From: Paulownia fortunei
Lineage: Eukaryota > Streptophyta > Magnoliopsida > Lamiales > Paulowniaceae
Assembly (NCBI GenBank): GCA_019321725.1
Contig: CM033109.1
Location: 14,973,993-15,037,992, forward strand
DNA length: 64,000 nucleotides
Reading direction: 5' to 3'
Each line of letters starts with the position of its first letter. The first letter of the stretch is position 1. The position numbers and the translations under genes are program-made. This document shows positions 46,820-58,558 of this stretch, piece after piece. The notes under the pieces are model-generated. The model had not been told where the DNA came from. It made no database searches and was given only the letters and a program-made list of their open reading frames with translations.

Positions 46820-47330
46820 TTCATCTACACAAGAAAAATGAGATATAAATGCCCATGGGCTATTCACAAAAGTAAAAATGCAATTGAAACAATGCAATAG
46901 CTAAACAAAAGAAAGCTCGACATGTCTAAATCTAAAATTGGAACATACTTTAAAAGCTAAGTAAGAAATTATTCTAAAGTAAAGAAAACAAGGGGCTTGG
47001 GTTGCCTCTCAAGAAGCACTTAGTTTATAGTTGTCGGCCTGACTATCTTCTTTACTCGTCTCAGATCTAAAAATAAGTATTTATCATGCCACATCTTTAT
47101 GTGCTCTAAAAGTGTAGGTGATCCTTTCGGATAGGCAAGGTGAGGATGATTTGGAGTAGCATCAAGGGCCTTTAGGACATTAATAAGTGTATCCCCTATT
47201 ACCGCAAATGGTCTTCCAAACATGGTAAAGATATACCTATTCCAAGAATTGGTCACCATTCCCAAGCATATCTTGAGTCACCATAGTAGGCCTTGCTTCA
47301 TCTAGTGCATGCTTCCTGAAATTAAAAAAT
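46820..47330 (-). pseudogene. Athila/Tat pol end and start of 3' untranslated region
   Basis: The open block 47020-47265 ends LRRVKKIVRPTTIN and is followed on the minus strand by 'cttcttgagaggcaaccc'. That phrase closely resembles the 'cttcttgggaggcaaccc' found at the end of Athila/Tat pol. I read it as the pol C-terminus fused to protease after loss of RT, RNase H and integrase. The domain itself is not otherwise recognisable, so the call depends on this landmark and on position. Confidence 0.6.
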
Positions 47331-47830
47331 AGATTGAATTAGTGCTTACATCTAGATCACATAATTCTATTTCACAAGTAGAGTTTCCATTGAATAAGGG
47401 ATAATGAAACTCCCTGAATTGGTAAGCACTTGAGGTGGCTTCTCTTGTAAGATGGAATTACATTTTTCAATAGTTTGCGCTCCTCCATTTGTTGTTGAGA
47501 GGATGACCTCTTTATCCCCCATAGAGTTGACACAACTTTTCTCTTCTTGAGAAGTTAGATGGCTTTGGATTTCTCATTTGGATTGATTTTTGTGTCACTT
47601 GAAAAGTTTCCTTTATGTTTTTTAGCATTAATTTCAATAGCAAGTTGTCCGATTTGAGTTTCCATTGATTTTATTTGAGCTCCTAAACTTGAAGCTAGCT
47701 GCCCCAATTAAGTCTCAGTGTTGTCTATCTTTGCTTCATTCTTATTCAATTGGGCTCTTGTCTCGCCAATGAAAGTGCATAACAAATTCTCCAATGATGC
47801 CTTTTTTCTCACCTTTGGTTTCCATAAAAG
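47331..47830 (-). pseudogene. Athila/Tat gag C-terminus and protease front
   Basis: The minus strand at about 47560-47780 reads IKSMETQIGQLAIEINAKK, then FSSDTKINPNEKSKAI. This is the conserved C-terminal gag signature of Athila/Tat elements (usual form: LE-x-QIGQLA ... LPS-x-TE-x-NP). Downstream at about 47390-47460 is the protease region: NSGSFIIPYS, then, after a frameshift, GNSTCEIELCDLDVS, with Asp-Leu-Asp in place of the usual Asp-Leu-Gly. Several stops are present. These landmarks fix the clade. Confidence 0.82.
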
Positions 47831-48164
47831 AAGTGCTTGTCGATGCCATGGAATCTATTTCTTGATAAGCTTAATTAGAAGTCCAAGTTGCAAATTGGTT
47901 GGAAAAAGCATAAATTTATGCAGCTAATTGTGTAAATAAATCTACCGCAAGAATACCGACAACCTTTTGAATGGAAGACCTCTTGGAAGGCCATTGATAG
48001 CTATTAGTAGCCATCTTCTCATGACTCCTAGCCTTACACATACAAATACGTATGATCCAGTGTAAGGCAAGACAACATCAAAATATGGGATGAAAGTCAA
48101 ACTAATCTAAACTAAAATCAAGACTAAGTCATAACAATATTAATGCAATTATGATAAAATAATC
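47831..48164 (-). other. Athila/Tat gag/leader region without recognisable coding
   Basis: About 330 bases between the primer site and the recognisable gag C-terminus. Most of a normal gag is absent, so a deletion lies here. I see no other feature. Confidence 0.5.
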
Positions 48165-48183
48165 CCTGACAACAGCACAAAAA
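48165..48183 (-). promoter_or_regulatory. Primer-binding-site remnant, Athila/Tat
   Basis: The minus strand reads TTTGTGCTGTTGTCAGGG, next to the LTR. It resembles the TGGCGCCGTTGYCGGGGA primer site typical of Athila/Tat elements, with C-to-T-like decay at CpG positions. Confidence 0.7.
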
Positions 48184-49705
48184 ACTTGTTCGTGAAATAT
48201 TTTGCAAACCACAAGTGCATAGTGTCAAATTTTATTACAACAGTGAGTTGAGTTGAGTTGAGTTGAGTATCCAAAAGGATTATAATAAAAAATTACATCA
48301 AGTACCATAGTTCAAATACTCCTAATTTTATTTAGAAAATTGAGTGATGATTGGTAAACAATGTAGAGTAAGATAAAAAATGCAAAGGCAAAAGTGGAGT
48401 TCTTAGAAGCAATACAACAAACACCTTATGAGCAAGAAATTCTAGAGGGTTGACTCGCCTAATTATCACCTACGTTTTTCCTTCCAAAACATACTAATTC
48501 AAGTCAATAACACATGTAAGTTAAGAATTTCTAAACTCATCAATTCCCTCTCTCGAGTGTCGAATTGACTATGGGTTCTAACATGAATTTCAATATCACT
48601 ATAAAAATTTAAGAATAAAACTCTACAAAAGTTCAATAATTCTTCTTCAAAACTTCAAAGGTCTCACAAGCTTCTGAACTCTATGATTCTTAGATTGTGT
48701 TATCCTTAAGATCATGTATAATCTTTCATCTCTCAAGTATCAAATCTCATACATAAAACAACCTCAATTAATAGCCAACAATAAAGATGTAATACTAAGC
48801 AAGATAACACAAAGAAGATGAATAATTTGAATTAATATTATTTGGAACTAAAAATATAGGATCAAATAAGGTTACATCATCCTTTGGAAAGAAAAGTTTA
48901 GTTCATCATAGATGAATGCATCTTTAAGAAATATATAAGAAAGAATATGGAAATTGTTCACCAATTTGTGAAGTAAAAGGAATGGTTGAAGCTCTCCTTA
49001 TCTGCAAGAATACCTTCCTTGGTTGATGCAAAGCTTCTCTTCAACTTTTCAAGATGATTGCTCCATTTTTTTCTCCCAAGATTTCTTCCAAGAAAAACCC
49101 CAAAATAGTTCCTCCTTTCTTCTTGGTTGTTTCCCCTTTTTAAATTCTCCAAAACTCTCCATTTTCCAAATTGTAGCCACCACCTTTCTTAGTCATCTTG
49201 TCTCCTCTTTTAGCCAACATTTCTATTTTTTTAGCCTACTTTTTCTTAATTTTATGACACTTTTTAGCCCATAAAATTTGGTTCAAGTGTCTCCCATTAT
49301 ATCTCATTTATTCCATTCAAATCGAGTGAAAAGAAAAAGTAGACCGCATACAGAAAATGTGGCCATGCTTGGGTATGCTTAGACCATATCGGAGCATGAT
49401 AAGACCATGCTGGAACATGCTCAGACAATGCTAGGACATGCGTTTTGTGTTGAGGCATGCACCTTTGTGCTTGTTTTTCTTCATTTTTAGGCCATGCTGT
49501 GGCATGGAATGATTGTTCCGCAGCATGCCTTTATATTTTTTATATTTTTTTCTTGTTTTGTCCCTTATTTTCCTTCATGACTTACATTTTGGAGAGTCGT
49601 TCAGTAATGTATCAAAACACGCATAAAAACTAGATAAATTGCTTGATATTAATTAAATAATCAGTCTAGAAGTGCTTAATTTGTTGGTATAAAAGCAACT
49701 TATTA
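48184..49705 (-). repeat. 5' LTR of the Athila/Tat element
   Basis: About 1.5 kb. The right edge on the minus strand is TAATAAGTTGCTTTTATACC (TG start mutated to TA). The left edge is set by the primer-site remnant and is approximate. It contains a CATGC-rich tract at 49356-49480 and a GAGTT microsatellite at 48244-48268. It is flanked on the right by GTGGT and copia-3 RT. The opposing open frames here have no domain. Confidence 0.78.
48244..48268. repeat. (GAGTT)n microsatellite
   Basis: Five perfect GAGTT pentamers inside the Athila/Tat LTR. Confidence 0.92.
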
Positions 49706-50080
49706 GTGGTGACCTAAAAGAACGACTGGTCGCGAAAGGTTATACTCAAAAGAAAGAAATTAATTATGGGGAAACTTTTTCACCAATAGCGATGTTTAAA
49801 TCCTTCCAGATACTGCTTATTATATCAGCATATTTTGACTATGAGATATGGCAAATGGATATGATGACCGCCTTCCTTAATGGGAACATTAAGAAAGAGA
49901 TCTATATGAGACAGCCTGAGGGCTTCATATCCAGGGGGAGCAAGCAAAAGGTTTGCAAACTCTAGAGATCCATTTATAGACTCAAGTAGGGTTCCCGAAG
50001 CTGGAACATTCAATTTGATGAGATAACCAAAATATTTATTTTCCATAAAAAGTTGGATGAACCTAATGTCTACAAGAAGG
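49706..50080 (+). pseudogene. copia-3 reverse transcriptase, second piece
   Basis: RT palm of copia-3, resuming from 39778. It reads LVAKGYTQKKEINYGETF, then FDYEIWQMDMMTAFLNG (the first RT Asp region) and IYMRQPEGFIS, all standard copia RT blocks. Stops are at about 49965 and 49988. The element is cut again at 50081 by a solo LTR and continues at 52604, where GAAGG is repeated. It is the best kept copia RT in the window. Confidence 0.88.
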
Positions 50081-52603
50081 TGTAACACCCCCAATACTAC
50101 ACACACACATATATATATAGATATAATAATTTTGACATGATAAATCCTGTGTGCATGTATAATTTTTTTTTTCCTGTAACAGCATAATAAATAATAAACT
50201 ATTTTTCTCACTCATAAACTAATATATATATATATATACCTGCAGAGAACCAATGACAACCATAACATTTACATACCCATGTACAGAAAAGTTTTAAAAG
50301 TAACACACAGTACAAATCCCAAAACCTAATATAATAAACTCCAAAATTAAATAAGTTAACAACCAGCCCGACAGGTCGTCATCCATGTACACTGATCCTC
50401 AGAACCTGTAGGAACTCTAGCCGCTCGCTCAGTAAGTCCATGACTTCAAGTATCATCAAACTCACCTACAATGCATAAACTACGTGAGCTAATGCTCAGT
50501 AAATGAAAATCATGCATGCTGAAGGGGATAATCCAACATAAATGCAATACATTTCTATGAGATTATGACAAGAATGCGAACTTATGTATCAAAATCATTT
50601 TATTTAAAAATCATTTTCCATCACTGGGCCCTTGACCCACCTACTATGTACCGGATAGAGCTCTCGACAATATCAATAATCACATGGCCATAAACAGATC
50701 GACACAATCCGGGGGCCATCTCTTGGGATCACCAAAGGTCCACCCACTGTCTTCCCCTGTGACCCTCCAGAAGTATTCCCACCGGCGGCGTCAATAAGGG
50801 CACAGTCAAGTGGTCCACCCTCTCGTGACCACCAGAGGCACACCCCTTGTCAACCTCTGTGATCCTCCAAAAATTAATACTCGCGGCGCCCCAAATATCA
50901 TATAAATAAGCCACACATGGGCCTCGGTACACTAGTAGTGGCCAACCAAAATATTTTCTTTCTAAAAATAATGTTATGCATGCAAAACCTCAACCGTGAG
51001 CACGTATTATGCATGCACGTGTAAATATTGATGAATGGCATGTTCAATGACACAGTGAATCACATATCCTGTCATCCAAACAATGTATGCACTATAAGAT
51101 ATTTATAATATTCATCAAGACACAATGATAACATTTAATATAAATAAGTCAAGAAATACTATGCCCATGCATTGTAGTTGCAAATGTATTTTCACTTACC
51201 TTCCACCTTTGATATTCTACTGAAGGTTAACAAGATTCTCCTCCCTAGTCTTAGATATAAGGCGGCCTATAAAAGTATAACATATTAATTTTCATTCTTA
51301 ATCAATAAGTTTCTATATCAAATTTCATAAGGGATCTTAAATCTTAAATTTAATTAAGTAACAATCAAACCTTAAAATTTTTATATTTCACCCCATCAGA
51401 ACCATTTAAATACTTTAATTTTTCATCTTAAATTTATTCTAATATTATTTAATTGATATATTATAATCCTGTAATCAATCCCTCAATTTAATTAACTCCG
51501 TCATCCAATTAATACAAGATAATAAAATCGAAGATTCGTAACTAATTTCAAATTAAAGGTGTATATTAGTTATTATTTCACAAGTAGATAACTAATTAAC
51601 TTGGATCAAAAACTTTCTTTCAAATTAGAAATAAACGACATAAACATATATTTTTATCCGTACAAAAATAAGAAGGGACTTACCCAAAATTTTCTCAAAT
51701 TTCTACGGTTGAAATTTGTTCGTGTTATTTCTTCTTCGTTTTGTTTTCTTTTCCTTTCTTTGCTGCCGTGCGGACGTGTGTGTGTGGTGTTTTTATTTTA
51801 GCCGTGTGTGTTCGTGTAGTGTGTGTTATTACTTAGGTAATAAATGTAACATAATATATTATATATATACTTATCTTTACTATTAGCATTAAAGAAATCT
51901 AATCTAATATATTATATATATACTTAACCTTAATATTAGTATTAAAGTAATCTAATACAATATATTATATATATGCTTATCCTTATCATATATATGTATA
52001 CACTACATATGCTTATCCTCATCATATATATATGTGTACACTACACGTGTAATCATATATATTTATATATTATATTACACACCATATACTTATATATATA
52101 TATATTATATTTATATTTATATATATATATATATATTTTTATATAATCAATACAAAATATTATTTATTTATTTTTATATATATTTATTTATAAGCCCCTA
52201 AATTTATTTTATATTAAAAATTACACCCTCTTAATTAATATGATAATGTCCTTATTTGCTTTTATTATTATTATTACTATTACTATCATTATTTTCTCCC
52301 TAATTAATTTATTTGCATAGTTTATCCTACACCGATAAACACAACGATGCCATCTTTCACTTACGTGTATCATAATATTATCTGATAGTTGATACCTAAA
52401 TTCTAATTTTAGTACCAACTCAACCAATTAGGTTAAAGAATCTAAAAACTAATATCCGTGAAAATTTCAAAAGTTTAATTATTAAAATGCCGTATAAAAT
52501 ATAATGTATTATGAAATATCAATTAAAATGCAATGACACATATGTGGCATAAAATGCATGAACTATATTGGCCAGGTGAGTAGTGTGAGGCTCGGGTATT
52601 ACA
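50081..52603 (-). mobile_element. Solo T-family LTR in copia-3 RT (TSD GAAGG)
   Basis: The left edge is TGTAACACCCCCAATACTAC and the right edge GGCTCGGGTATTACA, 2523 bases. It is flanked by GAAGG at 50076-50080 and 52604-52608, and the copia RT frame continues across. It has no internal region. It is a divergent subtype with a long TA-rich part (51840-52200) that other copies lack, and includes a 53-base tandem repeat. Confidence 0.93.
51848..51990. repeat. 53-bp tandem repeat and TA-rich tract in the solo LTR
   Basis: The block 'aatatattatatatatac' followed by a 'cttta..attag.attaaag' half recurs at 51853, 51906 and 51959, an exact 53-base spacing, for about 2.6 copies. A (TA)n-rich tract follows to about 52135. 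Confidence 0.85.
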
Positions 52604-53633
52604 GAAGGTTAGTGGGAGTGTAGTTATATTTGCCGTGTTGTATGTTGACGACAGCCTACTCATTGAGAATGATGTAAGCATGTTGTAATCATCTAAGAGT
52701 TGGTTGTCTAACTAATTCTCCATAAAGGATTTGGGATATGTATTTTCATACTGGGTATAAAGATCTATAGAGATAGATCTAGAAGGATGATCGACTTATC
52801 CCAATCTACATACATAGATAAAATGCGAAAGAGATGTAGCATGGAGTAATCCAAAAGAGGATTCCTGCTTATGAGTCATGACATCTCTCTCTCAAAGTCT
52901 ATGCCACCTAAGACTCTCGATGAGAGAGAAAGGATGACTCGCATACCTTATGCACCTATTATTAGTAGCATATTGTATGGGATACTATGTACGAGGCCTG
53001 ATGATGCATACTCTAAGTGTCACGAGCAGATATCAGTCCAATCTAGACGAGAAGAACTAGAAGGCTGTGAAGATGATCCTTAAATACTTGAGAAGGACTA
53101 AGATATCTCTCTTGTGTACAGTGCTAGAGAGCTAAAACTAGAAGATTACACTGATTCTAGCTTTTATCAAATATAGACAACTCAAAGTTAATGTCTGGAT
53201 TTATATTCACTTTAAATGTAGGTGAAGTAAGCTGGAAAAGTTTCAAACAAGAAACGACTGCAATCTCCACAACTAAAGCTAAAAATATTATTGCATGTAA
53301 GAAGGAAACAAAATTGTTTAGATAAAAAAACTCATCCAAGAGTTGGGAATAGTTACATCTATTTTTCAAATATTAATGATATTGCACAAGCAATAGAGCT
53401 ATTGCACAAGCAAAAGAGCTAAGATCTCATCAAAAATCCAAGCATAACATGATATGATACTACCTGACCAAAGAGATCATTGGTAAAGGCAACATCATAA
53501 TGGAAAGAGTCATTTCAACAGAAAATATGGCATACCTACTAACTAAACCCTTCGTACAGAGAGTATTTGAGGGCCATCTTGAGAAGACGGGCCTGAGGTA
53601 CATGTTTAATTGGTGTTAGGGCAACTAGGAGAT
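52604..53633 (+). pseudogene. copia-3 reverse transcriptase end and RNase H
   Basis: The RT active site LYVDDSLLI lies at about 52636-52660, with both Asp kept. The thumb follows with a frameshift near 52740. The open block 52871-53083 holds MPPKTLDERERMTRIPYAP. RNase H follows, with LEDYTDSSF at about 53135-53160 and the Thr-Thr-Lys-Ala-Lys version of the Glu region near 53265, so the usual catalytic Glu is replaced by Lys. The end is VFEGHLEKTGLRYMF, then the purine tract 'actaggagat' next to the LTR. The copy is inactive. Confidence 0.86.
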
Positions 53634-55694
53634 TGTTAGAGTAGTGTCCAACTCACCAATAAGAATGGGTGTCTTTTACTCTTTTATATTGTAAATGATC
53701 CTTTTTGAACATATTAATCAAAAAGGTATCTTTTTTATCTTATGCTTTACATATATTTTCTGCACATTAGATAAATTTAGCTATAGGGTATGGTTCGCAC
53801 ATATGATGGGGATCATGGAACATGCCTCTATGATACTGGTCTTAAACTAGTTTTAGGTCGAGGGTGTCCTGAGACAGGACTCAAATAGCCTAATAAGATC
53901 TGCATATAATGCATGCTCAACTAAAGAGGATATCTTATTCCATAGGCATCGACATAACGATGCTAGTGTGTATGTATGCAGATGCTTATTAGAGAACAAG
54001 TATACTGGACAGGCCCCTAGAGATTCTTAGTTGGAGACATCGTCTATCAAAATAAGAATCTTTACATTACGATAGTACATGATTAGTCCTTGAACTTGAG
54101 GCACAACAATATCTATGTGTGCGCCCTGCCTCATTTTGATATATCTTCTGATTGCTTGACAATCATAAAGGGGATAAGTTGGATGTTGCACTTGCGTGCA
54201 TGGAGTTTAGTAAGTAGCCAACATAGAATCCGTCACTTGTTTAAAACTAATAAATCTCCTATATTTTCATATTTCATGACTCTAAGACCTTGGCCAAGGC
54301 AGGATGATTATTGATTTATCATGAGTCATTGGAACTTGAAATTGAATCATAGTTATTAAGTTATTTTGGGTTTCAACTTATAATTCAAATCCTAGACTCA
54401 ATATAGAGATTTGATGATTGAAGGACCTTACGTGTATGGTACTTGTAATTAAAATAGGTTTGCTCGCTATTTCACCTAATACTAGGAATCATGATACATT
54501 TGCTAGGTGTTTTCTATAGTTTGTGAGGTTTTTGAAATTAAGGAGTTAATTCCAAAAGGATAAATTAACTAGATTAATTAATCAGAATAATTGTTATTCA
54601 TAAGTTGCAAATATTGCAAACCTACTGCAAGCTTAGTTGTGTACTTAAATGATCACACATAAATTGGAATGGAGCATTTCTAATTTAGGAATTAATCTAA
54701 GTAGTTGGATTCGATTAATAAATGGAGATTAATTACTTTGAAGGTCTTAAATTAATTCAATGGGTTGAATTAATTATTTAATTAAGTAATAAAATTATTT
54801 AATTGGACCAAATAACATTAAGAAGCCTAATTAGAGTGAAGCAATTAATTGATTAGATCAATTAATTGAATTTAGATATACTTAATTAATGGACTTTGTA
54901 AAAGTCTAAGCCAGAAATCAAAATGGCTCATTATTAGAGACCCACTTAAATTATTGAAAGAGAAAATATAAATATGATAATATGATTTTCTTATTTATTA
55001 AATATATTATGAAGATATGAAAAGATATAAGATATCTATCTCGATTCTATTGGAAGAGTACAAGACAACTAAGAGGAGAGAGAGATGGCCGATTTTGTGG
55101 CTTATGGAAGTCCCTAAAATTGGGCATAACAAAGAAAGAGAGGGAATTGATTGAGTTAGTTATTTTGGGAGAGTTTGACTCTACCAAACAACTAATTTAA
55201 ACACATGAAAAACATGAGTTAGTTATCATGAGCCATTGGACCAATGTGATTGGTTTTATTTAATATTTTTTTATTTTAAAATGGGACCTGCGAGCCTCTT
55301 ATTTTATTTATGTAAGTTATTTTATTTTCCGTAAATAGAGAAGAATAGATGGTTAGGTTTTTCTTTTTCTTTGGAAGACGAAAGAGAATAAAAAAGAAGA
55401 CCCATATTTGTATGGGATACAATTATGTAATAGAATAGGTTCTATTCCATTTTATTACCCTTAGACTGGCCTTAGGTCCATTTTTGGCTCAAATGGACCG
55501 CATTGGACTAGTTCATGATCATCCATTTATTTAAGTATGTATTAGATGCATGCTTAGGATTTTATGTAATGCTTTTATGCTTGTGGAATGATATTATGAT
55601 GTCATGCATTAAATAACCAACCTAATTTAAATTATGATGAGGTCTTGGATAAAATTAAACCCCACTTAATTTACTAAAATTAAGTAAAAGAATC
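53634..55694 (+). mobile_element. 3' LTR of copia-3 (family C), 3' end lost
   Basis: Begins TGTTAGAGTAGTGTCCAACT. It follows the family for about 1.3 kb, then shares the section 'ccaatgtgattgg', 'cctgcgag' and 'aaataaccaacct' with the copia-1 5' LTR remnant at 24 kb. At about 55694 it is cut by a T-family LTR fragment, so the terminal CAACA is not seen. Confidence 0.82.
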
Positions 55695-57212
55695 TTAGAC
55701 ACCGAGCTATCTAAGTAACAATCAAACTTTTACAAACTAGAACCCATTCTAGTCCCTTAAATACCTTAATTTATCATCTTAGATACTTGTAAATATCATT
55801 TAATTGAAGTATTATAACTCCAATAGCATGTACCTAATTGTAAGAAATTAATAGCAACATGTTTAGGTTGAAACATGCTAAGTTATCAAATGGGACAGAT
55901 TCACATTTTCATATTTTTTTGCTTTCTAATTTAGTCGCATGATAATTTTGACATCCTTAAGCATATCCAATCACTCCCAAATTTTTACCACACTTATATA
56001 ACATGTAGGTCAATGTAACCATATTATATAATTTCGTAAAATCACTTATTTACCTCAGAAAAACCAGCATATTTCTCACAGCACAAAAACTATAAGTTCT
56101 ATCATGATAGTTTTGAGTGTCTCTTTAAATATCAAACCATATTTCAATTTATAACCTCTCCAAACTTACATACATAAACACATATACGGTAAAATATATA
56201 GGTTTTAATCAAGTTATTTTACATATATAAAGCTTTAAAAACAAAAATCAGCAAGTCTATAGTTTCTGTCCCTAGTATTTCTATTGTGATTTTGCAACTA
56301 AAAATTCTTCTTTTGTGGATTATAAGACCATAAACAATAATAGAAGCTTTATAAATCATAAACCCTCAAATAATTCAAGAATTGGAATCAAAACATAAGT
56401 TAAGCTCACCTATGCACAATTTTAAGTTTCTACTTGCTCCTCCCTTGCTTTCCTTTACTTCCTTCACTCTTTTCTTTACTTGGAAGCACTTGAGAGCAAC
56501 TTATAAAATTTAATATGGAGGTTTGGAAAGTGAAATAGCTCAAAAATGATTTTTGGTCATGGTTTAATGATAGAAATGAAGAAAGGTTGAGGTGGTAGAT
56601 TGGGCTGGCAAAGCTTGAGGTGTCAAGTGGTGATTCAAATATAATGTTATACACACCTTATGAAGCTCTAATCTAGTGTTTCTCATTATTTATTTATCTA
56701 TTTAAAACCTTTTTTAATTTTTGTATGATTGAATAATAAATTCTACCCTAATTTCTTAACCTTTCATTCAATCTCTAAACCGATTAACATCTGATTCTTA
56801 AATGATTGTCTAGTTTGAATTTCTAAAATCATATACATGTATGGAACTTGTAATATGACACTTAAATTATATTATATCATGTCCAATATCCCTAGTATGT
56901 TAATTTAAGGATGTATACTTTTAAAATACCTTGATCTAATTGAATCAAATCATATAAGCTTACTAGTAACACATTTAATACTATGAATATCCAATATATT
57001 GACCAATCTATTCTTTTTTTTATCTGAATGTAGAATTACTTAATTTAGTTATAGGATCTCAACCACTAACATCATGTGATGGAATTATAGGTATAACAAT
57101 TAAAGATGCTATATAAGATGCCATGTAGATGTTAATGCAAATTAGCATATAAGTAGCATGTAATGTATGAATCATATTGGCCAATTGAGTAGTGTGAGGT
57201 TTGGGTATTACA
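55695..57212 (-). mobile_element. T-family LTR fragment, 5' half, minus strand
   Basis: The right edge GAGGTTTGGGTATTACA (57212) is the LTR start in reverse complement. The left end begins inside the LTR ('caccgagctatctaag', equivalent to about 13408) and is fused to the copia-3 LTR. The flank at 57213 is not a polypurine tract, so this is the 5' or solo LTR of a lost element that inserted into Athila/Tat DNA. Confidence 0.82.
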
Positions 57213-58558
57213 ATAACATGGCAAGTTTGTGAAGGTTTTAACAAAAGTAAGTGAATTATCAATTTTTTTTGAGTCAAATATTTTTCTGGCTTCAATGATT
57301 AAAATTAAGCATGGATAGGTTAGTATATTTTTGTGATAATTATACTTAAATCTTTTTGTACAAATAGTTATGTTATTAAGTGTGGAGATAAGCATGTAAA
57401 AATAGAAAGTTCTTATGCCATTGCTTTAATCATCACTTATATTTTTGAATTATAGGGGTTGAGTGTTAGAACTTTTTCTTTTGGTCTATCGAGGTGAACG
57501 ATTGATTGAGCACCACTTAAAAATGATTAAGGCATTAAGCTTTCTAACACAATGCCAAAATCAGCTTGTTCCCCATGTGATGTTCTAAGAGAACACCCCC
57601 TATAATGAGCCACTTTGAACCTTTCAATAAATAAACTTTTTTCTGTGGTAACCATATCTTCTTACCTAGCCTAAATACACTATTATCCTACCCTTGTTCT
57701 AAAAATAATTTGGAGCTTGAGAGATATTCCATTGATAATGTGAGTTTGTAAAAGAATTTGGATTGAAATAGAAGACAAGTGTAGAGGAATTTCTCATAAA
57801 AAATAAATAATTGCAAAGTGTTAAAAATATTGCGAGTTCGAACTAAAAATGGGATGATGAAAAATCAATAAGAATGATGAAGAGGGGTCCAATTCAATAA
57901 CAATAAACCTCGGTGTTGAAATTCATGGAGTATGAGAATTCTTCATTGATAAACTCTATATCTCTAATTCTATGAAGTTTTTAGAACCTTTATTGCATTC
58001 TATCCTTTTATTTATTAGCTCTATCACTACTCTTTAGCCCCATTATAACCTTTGTTGAAGACCTTTTGATATCATGTGTTTCCTTCAGTGTAGTGGAGAT
58101 TTGCACCAAAGGAAGAGCATATGATGTTTAGCTTTTCCATTAGAGATTGGGTGATGGTTTTTGTGAGGTTCTATGAGAATTCACTTGTTTGAAACATACA
58201 TAGTTTCGTCATTGTTGATATTAGCTATTCATATACACACACACACTTAAGTATGCTTATTGTGGGAATGTATTGACTTTTGAATGCTTAAAGGTTAGAT
58301 TCAACACTTGTTTGATTTCATTTATATATTACTTTGTTGCTTCCTGAGACAAATGGTTGCATATTAGTTATCATACGTGTTTCTGGGTATCACTGCTAGA
58401 AACCCTTACGACACTATAAGTCATCCTCTATGGGTCACTTAGAAGTTTAAATTCTTGTTGCATATGCTAAATGCAATCGTAATTTTCTATAAAAGTAGAT
58501 TAGTTCAGGTTTGTTTTAGGCTTGCTCGAAGACGAGCAAGGGTTAAATGTGGTGAATT
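57213..58558 (+). other. Athila/Tat-type 3' untranslated region, plus strand
   Basis: A+T-rich stretch ending at 58520-58550 with 'cttgctcgaagacgagcaag' and GGTTAAATGTGG, the decayed form of the Athila/Tat polypurine end (compare the complement at 40131-40160). A LIEHHLKMIKALSF-like segment at 57500-57545 may be the tail of pol, but no domain is certain. The rest has no visible gene. Confidence 0.65.

Larger units (their letters stand above)
39779..49705 (-). mobile_element. Athila/Tat-type Ty3/gypsy element, internally deleted, holding a T-family insertion
   Basis: Minus-strand element in copia-3 RT. Reading the minus strand: 5' LTR (49705 down to about 48184), primer site near 48165-48183, gag C-terminus and protease front (about 47390-47830), an abrupt jump to the pol end and 'gaggcaacccaag' region (about 47000), a long 3' untranslated region (46820 region, continuing 41565-40131), a 56-base copia piece, and a shortened 3' LTR (40074-39779). 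RT, RNase H and most of integrase are gone. GTGGT occurs at both outer edges (39774-39778; 49706-49710) and is the probable target-site duplication. Confidence 0.82.

Noticed and set aside
49825..50211. 128-codon minus-strand open frame
   Set aside because: It lies antisense to copia-3 RT and crosses the solo LTR boundary at 50081, so it cannot be an ancestral gene.
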